Below the pieces are notes generated by a model. The model was given only the letters and a program-made list of their open reading frames with translations. It made no database searches and was not told where the DNA came from. DNA of 64,000 nt. It comes from an uncultured Bacteroidales bacterium (lineage in GTDB: Bacteria > Bacteroidota > Bacteroidia > Bacteroidales > UBA932). The DNA lies in contig CAJOKD010000005.1 of assembly GCA_905235085.1 (NCBI GenBank), positions 124,001 through 188,000 of the forward strand, in the 5' to 3' direction. Positions 36,641 through 45,557 of this stretch are shown in pieces. Within the stretch, counting starts at the first letter, position 1. Every line of letters starts with the position of its first letter. The position numbers and the translations under genes were made by a program.

Positions 36641-37582
36641 CTACTTGAGTCCGGCAAGGAAAGCGGTCACGTTAGCTCCGATGGACTCTTCCGAATAGTC
36701 CTCCTTGACGAAACGCTCTCCCGTAATATTCTCATAAAGCTCGATATACCTTTCGGTGATGCCGTTGACCACTTCCGGGGTCATCTCCGGCACCTTCTGG
36801 CCTTCAAGTCCCTGGAATCCGTTGGCCATCAGCCACTCGCGCACGAATTCCTTGGAAAGCTGCTTCTGGCGTTCTCCCCTGGCAAGCCTTTCCTCGTAAC
36901 CCTCAGCGTAGAAATACCTTGAGGAATCCGGAGTATGGACCTCGTCCATCAGGTATAACTTTCCGTCCCTCTTTCCGAACTCATATTTTGTATCGACAAG
37001 GATAAGTCCTTGTTCAGCAGCCATTTCCGTACCACGCTGGAAAATAGCCCTGGTATATTCTTCCAACTTGGCGTAATCCTCGGCCCCGACCAGCCCGCTG
37101 GAGATTATCTCCTCCCTCGTGACATCCTCGTCGTGGCCTTCCATCGCCTTGGAAGTAGGGGTTATGATCGGCTCTGGGAACTTCTGGTTCTCCACCATCC
37201 CATCCGGAAGCTGTACTCCGCACAAGGTCCTCTTCCCGGCCTTGTATTCCCTCCAGGCGTGTCCGGCCAGGTATCCCCTAATCACCATCTCGACCTTGAA
37301 CGGTTCGCACTTGAGGCCTACGGTCACAGCCGGATCCGGCACACCGATCTTCCAGTTCGGAAGGATATCGCTGGTGGCATCCAGGAACTTGGCTGCTATC
37401 CGGTTCAGTATCTGACCCTTGTAGGGTATTCCTTCAGGAAGGACGACATCGAATGCTGAAATCCTGTCGGAAACCACCATCACGAGATAATCGCCGTCTA
37501 TATCATAAACGTCACGGACCTTGCCTACATATTTCCCGACCTGTCCCGGGAAATCGAATCCGGTCTTAACAATTGCTTTCAT
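36641..37582 (-). CDS. purC: Phosphoribosylaminoimidazole-succinocarboxamide synthase
   Basis: The 313-residue protein is a SAICAR synthetase of the longer eukaryote-like type: [47 protein letters not shown], then [30 protein letters not shown], and [13 protein letters not shown] followed by [11 protein letters not shown]. It joins CAIR with aspartate in purine synthesis. It has its own promoter inside the end of recX and starts a transcription unit that continues through the acyltransferase, mtgA and probably the glycan genes. Confidence 0.97.
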   Translation of the reverse strand: MKAIVKTGFDFPGQVGKYVGKVRDVYDIDGDYLVMVVSDRISAFDVVLPEGIPYKGQILNRIAAKFLDATSDILPNWKIGVPDPAVTVGLKCEPFKVEMVIRGYLAGHAWREYKAGKRTLCGVQLPDGMVENQKFPEPIITPTSKAMEGHDEDVTREEIISSGLVGAEDYAKLEEYTRAIFQRGTEMAAEQGLILVDTKYEFGKRDGKLYLMDEVHTPDSSRYFYAEGYEERLARGERQKQLSKEFVREWLMANGFQGLEGQKVPEMTPEVVNGITERYIELYENITGERFVKEDYSEESIGANVTAFLAGLK

Positions 37583-37608
37583 ATCAAATCTGTTTACTAA
37601 TTAGGATG

Positions 37609-37639
37609 CAAAGTTATAAAATCTTGGAGCGTTTGACAA
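37609..37639 (-). promoter_or_regulatory. Promoter of the purC operon
   Basis: On the minus strand TTG (plus CAA 37637-37639), 20 nt, TAACTTTG (37609-37616). The -7 box overlaps the recX stop codon. The leader is about 22 nt. Confidence 0.75.
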
Positions 37640-38084
37640 TTCCGTCCACCACAGGAGCGATCTCATCGTATCCGTACCCCCTGGACAAGCCGAACTTGAG
37701 CAACTTGAACTTCTCCTGAGGATCCCCTTGCAGAGTCTTGTACTTCGCCTCCAGGACAGACACCATCTTCCTCCTTGCTTCGTCTGCATCGATCTCTTCC
37801 AGGGCCCTCGCTACCACATCCTTAGGGATGCCTTTCCCTGCCAGCATATATGAGATCTTCACTGTTCCCCAGCCTGACAGGCGGGCCTTCTCGCGAGCGA
37901 ATGCCGAAGCGTACCTCAAGTCGTCGACGAATCTGTCGGCGACAAGGCTGTCAACCAGCTGCCGGGCCAGGTCCCTGTCCCCGTCGAAGGCGGTAAAAGC
38001 CTTCTTGTAGATATCTGAACTGCAATATTCCCGTTTTGAGCACTGGTTCTGCAGGCGGTCCAATACTTTCGAATACTCTTCCAT
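37614..38084 (-). CDS. recX: RecX-family regulatory protein
   Basis: The 156-residue protein consists of three tandem helical repeats, as in RecX: KVLDRLQNQCSKREYCSSDI, then LVDSLVADRFVDDLRYASAFAREKARLSGWGTVKISYML with the conserved Y-A-x-x-F-x-R and W-G motifs, then a third repeat ending GYGYDEIAPVVDGI. RecX binds RecA filaments and inhibits or modulates recombination. I prefer the ATG at 38084, one nucleotide after the upstream stop, to one 18 nt earlier. recA itself lies 3.6 kb away on the other strand, not in the same operon. Confidence 0.88.
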   Translation of the reverse strand: MEEYSKVLDRLQNQCSKREYCSSDIYKKAFTAFDGDRDLARQLVDSLVADRFVDDLRYASAFAREKARLSGWGTVKISYMLAGKGIPKDVVARALEEIDADEARRKMVSVLEAKYKTLQGDPQEKFKLLKFGLSRGYGYDEIAPVVDGIVKRSKIL

Positions 38085-38085
38085 C

Positions 38086-40506
38086 TCAAAAATCGAATCC
38101 AAGGGAGAAGAACGCTCCCAGTTTGTTGCTCATAGAAGACCAGTGCAGGTAGAGGCTGATAGGCCCCACTATAGTATTGTATGTGTATGCAGCACCGATT
38201 CCCAATGCATCGGACACACCAGGGCCCCATTCCACGAAATCGGAAAGCTTGTTAGCCGCAGCGTAGTAATTCCCGATGAAAGTCAGGTAGTTGTTCTCGA
38301 AGAGTTTCTTCCTGGCATCCATACGCAATACTCCCAGCACCCTGTCGACGGCAGCAGTATAATTAATTCCTATGAACGGAATCTGCTGGTCGAAATAGCG
38401 GCCCTGGATCGTTCCTCCGACTATATTGGAGAACGGCAGTGGAATGTCATCCCCAAGGAGCATCCTGGCGCTGACAGACGGTATGAAAGCCAGATCGGAA
38501 TTACCAAGGACCTTCTTGGCATCCAGCTGGACCGTGTGGAAACTGTCGAAACGGTGCGGGAAGCTTCCGAACACCCACTGATAGGACAGATTGACGGAAT
38601 GGCCCTCCGTCGGGACATAGCCGTCGTCCAGCGAGTAGTTCCTGGCATCCACGAATGCCGAAATAAAGTCGTTTTTCAGATAACGCGAATCATAGTCAGG
38701 GATCAGCTGCTCCGACATCATCGATCCGATGTTGAAATAATCGTTACGGACACCGGCTTTCAGGAAGAACTTGGACCATTTGATATTCGAGGCGAACACC
38801 TCCTGCCTAAGGTCCGTGAAATTGATCCTGAACCGGTTGGCTCCCAGGCCGAAAGTATTCCTGTCGGTATGGCGGATACCGCTCAGGAAATTGAGCGTCA
38901 TACCCCGGGTCGTCACGTAGGAATATGTCAGGGAAGCCGACGGACTCAGCCCTATCTTGCCGGTGAGGTCCCAGGAAGAGCCCTGGAGCTTGTGCACTCC
39001 CCATCCTACATTGAGGATCACGGAAACCACCTCCTCTGTGTCGAACCTCACTCCGAATCCAACCTGGCTTATAGGCCCCTTCTTGCAGTTGAAACGCAGC
39101 CTGTACGGCTGGTCGTCACCCAGGAGCTCGTAGTTGACATAGTCGAAAGAATTGGTTCCGAATATGGTAGCCACAGCCTTCTCTATCTCCTCGTTACCCA
39201 TCCTGGTCCCTGCGTCAACCCTGATCTTGTTATGCAGGTAGCTGCTTTCCTTGTCGCTCACACCTGTAATCTCCACTCCGGAAACCATAACCTTGGTATG
39301 CCGGATATCATCGGCCGGAACATCCTGCAGCGTCGTAGTATCCGGTCCTACCACCCTTTTGATGGAATCCAGCACGGAAGCATTCTCCAATGCTGCCAGA
39401 TATCCTCTGTGGATGATGGTGTCCACGCTCTCCGAATCGAAACTCAGCATCCCGAATTCGTGGAGGTCCGGCTTGATGGAAACGTCAGGTATATATTTGT
39501 TCGCCTCGAAAGAGGTACGCCCCATCATATCGATGCTGGTATTGATGACATCACCGATGTTGTTGATGTCGGCATATCCGAGATAGCCGCTTGAAAGATC
39601 CACTCCTATGACTATGTCCGCCCCGCATTTCTTAGCCAGGTCGGTCGGGTAGTTGTTGCGCATACCTCCGTCGACGAGAACCATTCCTTTCTCCTTCACC
39701 GGAGTGAAAAGGCCCGGTATGGACATCGTCGAACGAAGCGCCGTATTCAACTTCCCCTTGGTCCAAATCTTCGCGGTCCCGGTCACGAGGTCGGTGGCGA
39801 CGCACAGGAAAGGGATCGGGAGCTCCTTGTAGAAATCTATCTCATCCTGATATCCCACAGAAAGGGAACTGAATATGTTGTTGACATTCTGGCCATACAC
39901 CATTCCGGAAGGGAGACTCCCCAGCAGATTGTCCCTGACCAGTCCTGAAGCATCCTCACTGCCGGCGCCGAGATGGATTTCGCGGGAGCGGTGTGGATAC
40001 TGGAGCTCGTTCTCCCTCTGTTGCATAAACTCGTCCCTGTCGTAGAAGAAAGGGAACGAAAGGACATATTTCTCCTTGTACTTGATAGTGGAATATGAAA
40101 GATATTCGCGCGGAACCCGGTCCGAAAGAGCCATATCCCAGTCTATCGCCCTGATGAGACTGTCCAGGTGGTCAGCGCTGTATCCGAGGGCATATATTCC
40201 CCCGACCAGGCCTCCCATACTCGTACCCATCACAAGATCGACAGGCATACCTATCGATTCAAGATACTTTATTACTCCGACGTGAGCCGAGCCCTTGGCA
40301 CCGCCTCCGCTGAGGACCAACGCGACGGTCGGTCTCTTCCTGACCCGGCGTACGGAATCCATCTTCGCCCTGATCACTTCCACCCGCAGGTCCCTGGCTT
40401 CACGCTCGACGTCAAGGTCGGCGTGCGCCGGCTGGGAGTAGCATGCGTTCAGCGTAGCGAAGAAAGCAATTGCCGGAATCGCGATCTTTTTCAAAAAAGC
40501 ATTCAT
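38086..40506 (-). CDS. Patatin-like phospholipase with BamA/Omp85-type C-terminal barrel
   Basis: The 806-residue product starts MNAFLKK at 40506 with a signal peptide ending QPAHA. The patatin domain (about residues 55-330) shows LSGGGAKGSAHVG (oxyanion hole), GTSMGG (nucleophile Ser) and VLVDGGMRNNYP (catalytic Asp). A POTRA-like segment follows, then a C-terminal barrel of about 380 residues ending FFSLGFDF with a terminal Phe, as in surface-antigen/Omp85 proteins. The layout equals PlpD-type autotransported phospholipases. The active domain is expected in the periplasm or at the surface. The gene begins 5 nt after rlmN. Confidence 0.92.
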   Translation of the reverse strand: MNAFLKKIAIPAIAFFATLNACYSQPAHADLDVEREARDLRVEVIRAKMDSVRRVRKRPTVALVLSGGGAKGSAHVGVIKYLESIGMPVDLVMGTSMGGLVGGIYALGYSADHLDSLIRAIDWDMALSDRVPREYLSYSTIKYKEKYVLSFPFFYDRDEFMQQRENELQYPHRSREIHLGAGSEDASGLVRDNLLGSLPSGMVYGQNVNNIFSSLSVGYQDEIDFYKELPIPFLCVATDLVTGTAKIWTKGKLNTALRSTMSIPGLFTPVKEKGMVLVDGGMRNNYPTDLAKKCGADIVIGVDLSSGYLGYADINNIGDVINTSIDMMGRTSFEANKYIPDVSIKPDLHEFGMLSFDSESVDTIIHRGYLAALENASVLDSIKRVVGPDTTTLQDVPADDIRHTKVMVSGVEITGVSDKESSYLHNKIRVDAGTRMGNEEIEKAVATIFGTNSFDYVNYELLGDDQPYRLRFNCKKGPISQVGFGVRFDTEEVVSVILNVGWGVHKLQGSSWDLTGKIGLSPSASLTYSYVTTRGMTLNFLSGIRHTDRNTFGLGANRFRINFTDLRQEVFASNIKWSKFFLKAGVRNDYFNIGSMMSEQLIPDYDSRYLKNDFISAFVDARNYSLDDGYVPTEGHSVNLSYQWVFGSFPHRFDSFHTVQLDAKKVLGNSDLAFIPSVSARMLLGDDIPLPFSNIVGGTIQGRYFDQQIPFIGINYTAAVDRVLGVLRMDARKKLFENNYLTFIGNYYAAANKLSDFVEWGPGVSDALGIGAAYTYNTIVGPISLYLHWSSMSNKLGAFFSLGFDF

Positions 40507-40511
40507 AGTTG

Positions 40512-41543
40512 TCAATCCAGTTTTGTCTTTTTCCTGTGTTCTCCTGCCAGCATACCGCAGGCGGCGAGGATGTCTTCTCCCCTGGAAGCTCTTATGGTAC
40601 AGGTAATTCCGTGGTTGGAAAGACGGTCCCTGAAATTCTCCATCACGAATTGCGGAGAGGTCTCGAACGGAGCATCCGGAATCTTGTGGAAACGGATCAG
40701 GTTCACCCTGCATTCCAATCCCTTCAGGAGCCTGAGGAGGGCATCAGCGTGGCGCTTGTCGTCGTTCAGACCGGAGAACATCGTATACTCGAAGCTCACA
40801 CGGCGCTGGCCGGTGAAGTCGTATTGCCGTATCAGATCGACCACTTCCTCCAAAGGCCAGGCTTTCTGGACCGGCATTATGTCCGCTCTCTCGTCAGTGA
40901 ACGGATTATGGAGACTGACCGCCAGATGGCAGCGGGTCGTATCGAGAAACTTCTTCAGCTCCGGCAGGACACCGATGGTGGACAGTGTGATGCGCTTTGG
41001 ACTCCAGCCGAAACCCCAGTCAGCAGTAAGGACCTCGATCGCACGGCTTACAGCCTTCCAGTTGTCCAAAGGTTCGCCCATCCCCATAAATACAGCGTTG
41101 GTAAGTCCGTCGGCCTCATCTATGGCCAGGAACTGAGAAAGAATCTCGGCCACGCTGAGATGGCCGTGGAACCCTTGCCTTCCCGTCATACAGAACTTGC
41201 AGCCCATACGGCATCCGGCCTGGGAGGAGACACAGAGGGTCTTCCTGTCTTCATCCGGAATCATAACCGCTTCCACGGCATTTCCCTCGCCGAGAGGGAA
41301 GAGATACTTCTTCGTACCGTCCTTGGAAACCTGGCATCCTGAAGGAACGGTGAGGCCGAGGTCGCAGGCCTCCTTGAGCCTTTCCCTTCCTGCTTTCGAT
41401 ATGTCCGTCATCGAATCGATGTCGCTTACTTTACGGACATACATCCAACGAGCTATCTGCTTTCCGGCAAAAGCCGGAAGACCGAGCCCGAGGACAATTT
41501 CCTTCAGTTCTTCAGGAGTTTTTCCAAGGAGTGTTTCCCGCAT
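40512..41543 (-). CDS. rlmN: 23S rRNA/tRNA adenine-C2 methyltransferase RlmN
   Basis: The 343-residue radical-SAM enzyme carries CRMGCKFCMTG (C-x3-C-x2-C cluster ligands), GMGEPLDN, and the C-terminal ACGML with the second catalytic cysteine region. It methylates A2503 of 23S rRNA and A37 of some tRNAs. I take the ATG at 41543 (MRETLLGKTPEEL); a TTG 27 nt upstream is less likely and would lie at the -7 box. It is the first gene of a minus-strand operon (rlmN, patatin, recX) and diverges from recA. Confidence 0.95.
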   Translation of the reverse strand: MRETLLGKTPEELKEIVLGLGLPAFAGKQIARWMYVRKVSDIDSMTDISKAGRERLKEACDLGLTVPSGCQVSKDGTKKYLFPLGEGNAVEAVMIPDEDRKTLCVSSQAGCRMGCKFCMTGRQGFHGHLSVAEILSQFLAIDEADGLTNAVFMGMGEPLDNWKAVSRAIEVLTADWGFGWSPKRITLSTIGVLPELKKFLDTTRCHLAVSLHNPFTDERADIMPVQKAWPLEEVVDLIRQYDFTGQRRVSFEYTMFSGLNDDKRHADALLRLLKGLECRVNLIRFHKIPDAPFETSPQFVMENFRDRLSNHGITCTIRASRGEDILAACGMLAGEHRKKTKLD

Positions 41544-41567
41544 CGTTTTCCAGTTTTTCGTCACTTG

Positions 41568-41575
41568 CAAAATTA
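41568..41575 (-). promoter_or_regulatory. -7 element of rlmN
   Basis: The minus strand reads TAATTTTG, about 25 nt before the rlmN ATG. No clear -33 TTG. It supports the ATG at 41543. Confidence 0.5.
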
Positions 41576-41609
41576 ATGAAAAATAATGTCAGAATTGAGG
41601 AAATCTTAA

Positions 41610-41617
41610 TATCTTTG
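41610..41617 (+). promoter_or_regulatory. -7 element of recA
   Basis: TATCTTTG, 27 nt before the recA ATG. A TTG at 41595 is too close to serve as -33. No LexA-like palindrome was noticed here. Confidence 0.55.
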
Positions 41618-41643
41618 TTTGAACATATAAACTTAATGACATT

Positions 41644-42672
41644 ATGGCAAAAGAGGTAGAGGCACAGGCCGCAGACATCAATGCCGCCAAGTTGAAGGCA
41701 CTGCAGGCCACGATCGACAAGATTGAGAAAGATTATGGGAAAGGGACGATCATGAAGTTGGGAGAACAGCCACAATGGGACGTTCAAGTTATTCCAAGCG
41801 GATCGGTAGCGCTGGACCACGCCCTGGGTATCGGCGGGTATCCAAGGGGAAGGATAGTGGAAATCTACGGTCCGGAATCCAGCGGTAAGACAACACTTGC
41901 TATCCACGCTATCGCGGAAGCCCAGAAATCGGGCGGCATAGCTGCGATGATCGATGCGGAACACGCATTCGACAGGACTTACGCAAAAGCTCTCGGGGTG
42001 AACCTCGAGACACTTCTGGTTTCACAGCCGGACAACGGCGAACAAGCACTCGAGATCGCGGACAATCTCATCCGCTCCGGTGCAGTGGACATAGTCGTCA
42101 TTGACTCCGTAGCTGCTCTGACTCCGAAAGCGGAGATCGAAGGAGAGATGGGAGACAACAAGGTAGGACTCCAGGCCAGGCTGATGAGCCAGGCGCTCAG
42201 GAAGCTGACCGCGAACATCTCCAAGACGAACACTTGCTGCATATTCATAAACCAGCTGCGAGAGAAGATCGGCATCATGTTCGGCAACCCGGAGACTACT
42301 ACCGGCGGTAACGCCTTGAAGTTCTATGCCTCCGTCAGGATCGACGTCCGCCGCATCACGCAGCTCAAGGACGGCGAGGAAGCCCTTGGCAACCGCACCA
42401 GGGTCAAGGTAGTGAAGAACAAGATGGCTCCTCCTTTCAAGAAGGCGGAATTCGACATCGTTTACGGACAGGGAATATCCCGCACCGGAGAGATCGTGGA
42501 TCTCGGTGTCGAATTCGACGTGATCAAGAAAAGCGGAAGCTGGTTCAGCTACAACGACCAGAAGCTCGCCCAGGGACGCGAAGCCACCAAGCAACTGCTT
42601 GCTGACAACAAGGAACTCTGCGAGGAGATCGAGAGCAGGATCAAGGAAGCCCTTAAGACTGTAAAGGACTGA
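41644..42672 (+). CDS. recA: Recombinase RecA
   Basis: The 342-residue protein has Walker [10 protein letters not shown] (about residues 79-87), DAEHAFD, the Walker [11 protein letters not shown], and the conserved loop regions EIEGEMGD and NQLREKIG...[15 protein letters not shown]. It forms the DNA strand-exchange filament for recombination and SOS control. The start ATG follows a -7 box by 27 nt. The C-terminal tail is short, ending EALKTVKD without a long acidic extension. It diverges from rlmN and converges on xerD. Confidence 0.98.
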   Translation: MAKEVEAQAADINAAKLKALQATIDKIEKDYGKGTIMKLGEQPQWDVQVIPSGSVALDHALGIGGYPRGRIVEIYGPESSGKTTLAIHAIAEAQKSGGIAAMIDAEHAFDRTYAKALGVNLETLLVSQPDNGEQALEIADNLIRSGAVDIVVIDSVAALTPKAEIEGEMGDNKVGLQARLMSQALRKLTANISKTNTCCIFINQLREKIGIMFGNPETTTGGNALKFYASVRIDVRRITQLKDGEEALGNRTRVKVVKNKMAPPFKKAEFDIVYGQGISRTGEIVDLGVEFDVIKKSGSWFSYNDQKLAQGREATKQLLADNKELCEEIESRIKEALKTVKD

Positions 42673-42679
42673 CGGTAAG

Positions 42680-43555
42680 CTATTTCCTCGGATGGTAATC
42701 GAGGATGGCGCGCTGCCAGGTGGAGGAGTCGATATGCGTATATATCTCGGTTGTGAGGATGCTTTCGTGTCCGAGCATTTCCTGGACGACACGCAGGTCG
42801 GCTCCATTCTCTATCAGATGCGTGGCGAAGGAATGCCGGAAAGTATGCGGTGATATTTCTTTCGAAATGCCGGCTGCCATAGCCTGTTTCTTAACCATAT
42901 TGAACATAGTCACCCGGCTCAGGCTCTTTCCGAACCTGTTTAGGAACAATATGTCATCATATCTGGGTTCGGCTGGATCCGGCCTGGACTCAAGGTAGTT
43001 CCGGATTGCCTCGACGGCGATCTCCCCTATCGGGACCAGGCGCTCCTTGTTGCCCTTTCCGACCACCTGGACGAATCCCTCATCGAGGTAGACGTGGGAA
43101 ATCTTCAGGTTGACTGCTTCTGAAACCCTCAGACCGCAACCGTATAGCACCTCCAGGATAGCCCTGTCGCGCTTTCCGTTCCAGGAAGAAAGGTCGACGG
43201 ATTCCAGGATAGAGGTAACTTCCCCTATGGACAGGACTTCAGGAAGATATCTTCCCAGTTTCGGTGAATCGACGGTTTCGCAAGGATTGTCTTTCCTCTC
43301 ACCCTCCTCGACCAGCCAGTCGAAGAACGAGCGCAAGGAACTTAGCAAACGTGCCTGGGAACGCTTGGAAAGCTTGTCCTTAGCAGCCAGATAGTCGGTT
43401 ATGTCCTTTGTCGAGACTTCTGAGGGAAGGGTCGGGACGACTTCGAAGAATTCACGGATGTCAGTCGAATACGAAGCAACCGTATTCGGAGACATTGCAC
43501 GCTCTATCTTGAGATAGTAGGTATAGTCGCTGAGTATTTTAGACTTGAGGTCCAT
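42680..43555 (-). CDS. xerD: Tyrosine recombinase XerD-like
   Basis: The 291-residue protein has an N-terminal SAM-like core-binding domain (YLKIERAMSPNTVASYSTDI) and a catalytic domain with YGCGLRVSEA (first Arg), the HTFRHSFATHLIENG box (His and second Arg), LGHESILTTEIYTH (His and nucleophile Tyr). It is typical of the chromosomal XerC/D resolvases that resolve dimers at dif. There is no associated integrative element, so a housekeeping role is likely. It starts 2 nt after the tdk stop and is probably in the same operon. Confidence 0.93.
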   Translation of the reverse strand: MDLKSKILSDYTYYLKIERAMSPNTVASYSTDIREFFEVVPTLPSEVSTKDITDYLAAKDKLSKRSQARLLSSLRSFFDWLVEEGERKDNPCETVDSPKLGRYLPEVLSIGEVTSILESVDLSSWNGKRDRAILEVLYGCGLRVSEAVNLKISHVYLDEGFVQVVGKGNKERLVPIGEIAVEAIRNYLESRPDPAEPRYDDILFLNRFGKSLSRVTMFNMVKKQAMAAGISKEISPHTFRHSFATHLIENGADLRVVQEMLGHESILTTEIYTHIDSSTWQRAILDYHPRK

Positions 43556-43557
43556 CG

Positions 43558-44154
43558 CTATTGCGCGGCCTTCTCCGCCGCGGCCCTCTCGGCAGCCATC
43601 ACCTTGTTGTAGCAGTCACGGCAGAGCGGCTCATAAGCATCCTTCTCCCCGAGGACGACCAGCTCGGTGCTGTGGGCAAGCCTATGGGAGTGGTTTGCAA
43701 GATTGCCGCACTTGACACATATTGCGTGGACCTTGCGGACCTCCTCCGCTACCGCCATAAGATAAGGCATCGGGCCGAAAGGCTTGCCGAGGTAGTCCGT
43801 GTCCAGGCCTGCAATTATCACCCTCACTCCCCTGTCGGCCAGTTCCTTGGCCACGTCCACGAGGGTCATATCGTAGAACTGGGCTTCGTCGATACCGACC
43901 ACCTGGACATCGTCGGCTACCTTGAGCATCTCCTTGGGATCCTTGACAGCGTGGCAAGGTATCTTGTGGAAATCGTGGGACACGACATCATCCTCGGAGT
44001 ATCTCGTATCGATGGTAGGCTTGAAAATCTCGATCTTCAGATTGGCGAACTTAGCCCTCCTGATCCTCCGGATCAACTCCTCGGTCTTGCCCGAGAACAT
44101 AGAGCCGCAGATGACCTCGATCTCCCCGGCTTTTTTTATGTTTTCTGAAAACAT
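43558..44154 (-). CDS. tdk: Thymidine kinase
   Basis: The 198-residue type II thymidine kinase has Walker [15 protein letters not shown], the Walker B-like [11 protein letters not shown], the lasso-type [17 protein letters not shown] and a zinc site with CVKCGN and CRDC cysteines. It phosphorylates thymidine with ATP in nucleotide salvage. A Lys/Ala-rich tail ends the protein (AAEKAAQ). Its -7 element lies at 44187-44194, overlapping the divergent promoter of the next gene. Confidence 0.96.
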   Translation of the reverse strand: MFSENIKKAGEIEVICGSMFSGKTEELIRRIRRAKFANLKIEIFKPTIDTRYSEDDVVSHDFHKIPCHAVKDPKEMLKVADDVQVVGIDEAQFYDMTLVDVAKELADRGVRVIIAGLDTDYLGKPFGPMPYLMAVAEEVRKVHAICVKCGNLANHSHRLAHSTELVVLGEKDAYEPLCRDCYNKVMAAERAAAEKAAQ

Positions 44155-44158
44155 TTCT

Positions 44159-44166
44159 TAAATTTG
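44159..44166 (+). promoter_or_regulatory. -7 element of the Pro-Glu-rich protein operon
   Basis: TAAATTTG, 36 nt before the ATG at 44203; -33 occupied by a T-run rather than TTG. Interleaved with the tdk promoter. Confidence 0.5.
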
Positions 44167-44186
44167 TTGAAATATCTATACTCTCA

Positions 44187-44194
44187 CAAAGATA
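44187..44194 (-). promoter_or_regulatory. -7 element of tdk
   Basis: The minus strand reads TATCTTTG, 32 nt before the tdk ATG. No TTG at the usual -33 distance. Confidence 0.5.
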
Positions 44195-44202
44195 GCATTT
44201 TT

Positions 44203-44841
44203 ATGGGAAACATCGACGAGAAAACTCTTTCCGCCATCCTGGGAAGGATCGACAGCATCAAAAAGGAGCTGGAAGCCCTTGAATATGAAGTAAAAGCCCT
44301 CTCCGGGCCAGATGAACCCGAAGCGATTGCCGAGCCTGAAGCCGAGTTCGAGCCCGTCGTGGAACCCGTACCCGAGCCCGTACCCGAGCCTGAGACCGCT
44401 CCTGAACCGGAGCCGGAACCTGAACCAGTACCTGTCGATGTGATGGACGATATCCCGCAGGAACCTATCGATCTGTCTATCTCGGAAATCGATATTCCCG
44501 AGGAAGACCTCCCTGAAGCAGTGAAGCCTATCCTCGACACAGCCAAAGCCGACACCGCCGTAATGGACGTGCTGGCTGAGCGTCAGGCCTGGAGGATAGA
44601 CCGCCCTGGTTCAGCCGTCAAGAACGTGATCAGCGCCATATCCCTCAACGACAGGGTACTGCTGATCAACGTCCTTTTCGGTGAGGATGCGATGCTGTTC
44701 CAGGACACGATAGCGGCATTCAACAATATGCAGACTCTGGACGAAGCCCTTTCATACATCAAGACAAACTTCCCGGACTGGGATATGGATTCAGAGCCGG
44801 TCTACAGGCTGATGATGGCCGTCCGCCGGAAGCTCAGGTAA
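44203..44841 (+). CDS. Uncharacterised protein with a Pro-Glu linker and conserved C-terminal domain
   Basis: The 212-residue cytoplasmic protein has three parts: a short coiled-coil-like N-terminus (ILGRIDSIKKELEALEYEVKAL, residues 7-30), an acidic linker of about 55 residues made of PE/PV pairs (PEPVPEPETAPEPEPEPEP), and a C-terminal domain from about residue 130 (AWRIDRPGSAVKNVISAISLNDRVLLINVLFGED...). The C-terminal part recurs in many Bacteroidales proteins of unknown function, as far as I recall. No signal peptide. It is followed 4 nt later by rsmI, so it is part of that operon. I cannot assign a role; an upstream in-frame TTG is not a credible start. Confidence 0.75.
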   Translation: MGNIDEKTLSAILGRIDSIKKELEALEYEVKALSGPDEPEAIAEPEAEFEPVVEPVPEPVPEPETAPEPEPEPEPVPVDVMDDIPQEPIDLSISEIDIPEEDLPEAVKPILDTAKADTAVMDVLAERQAWRIDRPGSAVKNVISAISLNDRVLLINVLFGEDAMLFQDTIAAFNNMQTLDEALSYIKTNFPDWDMDSEPVYRLMMAVRRKLR

Positions 44842-44845
44842 GGCT

Positions 44846-45523
44846 ATGCCTGGAATTCTATACATAGTTCCCACCCCCGTCGGCAACCTTGAGGATATCA
44901 CCTACCGCGCAGTACGCATCCTCAAAGAAGCCGACCTGATCCTGGCCGAAGATACCAGGACCAGCAGCGTATTGCTGCATCGGTACGACATACACGGGAA
45001 ACTCCAGTCCCACCATAAATTCAACGAACACCAGACTGCGGAAATAATCAAGGAACGCATCCTCGGAGGCTTGAACGTCGCCCTGATCAGCGATGCCGGC
45101 ACTCCCGGAATATCGGACCCTGGCTTCCTCCTCGTTAGGACTTGTGCCGCGGAAGGAATTGAGATACAGACACTTCCGGGAGCAACCGCCTGTATTCCCG
45201 CAATAGTTTCATCCGGTCTGCCTTGCGACAGGTTCTGCTTCGAAGGATTCCTTCCTGTCAAGAAAGGCCGGCAGACACTGCTGAAAGCCCTCTCCACGGA
45301 GACCAGGACTATGGTATTCTACGAATCACCTTACCGCCTTGTCAAAACGCTCGGACAGTTCGCCGAGTATTTCGGACCGGACAGGGAATGCTCCGTCGCA
45401 AGGGAAATTTCAAAGGTTCACGAAGAGCATCGCCGCGGCACCCTCGCCGAAGTCCGGGACTGGTACCAGGAACACGAACCCAAAGGCGAGATAGTGATAG
45501 TGGTCGAAGGCGCCCCTCACTGA
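44846..45523 (+). CDS. rsmI: 16S rRNA (cytidine-1402-2'-O)-methyltransferase RsmI
   Basis: The 225-residue protein is of the tetrapyrrole-methylase fold: YIVPTPVGNLEDITYRAVRIL, AEDTRTSSVLLHRYDI, ISDAGTPGISDPGF and LPGATACIPAIVSSGLP are the SAM-binding and active-site motifs of RsmI. It methylates the 2'-OH of C1402 in the decoding centre. It lies 4 nt after the preceding gene. The C-terminal domain is shorter than in E. coli RsmI (286 residues), as is common in Bacteroidota. Confidence 0.95.
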   Translation: MPGILYIVPTPVGNLEDITYRAVRILKEADLILAEDTRTSSVLLHRYDIHGKLQSHHKFNEHQTAEIIKERILGGLNVALISDAGTPGISDPGFLLVRTCAAEGIEIQTLPGATACIPAIVSSGLPCDRFCFEGFLPVKKGRQTLLKALSTETRTMVFYESPYRLVKTLGQFAEYFGPDRECSVAREISKVHEEHRRGTLAEVRDWYQEHEPKGEIVIVVEGAPH

Positions 45524-45557
45524 TTTGTTAACGACACTCACTTAACTTATTCTGAAT

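Noticed and set aside
42680..43555. XerD-like recombinase as a mobile-element integrase
   Set aside because: Its length, motifs and position beside tdk fit the housekeeping resolvase; no flanking mobile genes or invertible promoter repeats were seen.
44184..44555. Minus-strand frame coding for Gly-Ser/Thr repeats
   Set aside because: It is the antisense of the Pro-Glu linker of the gene at 44203; the repetitive composition follows from the linker codons.
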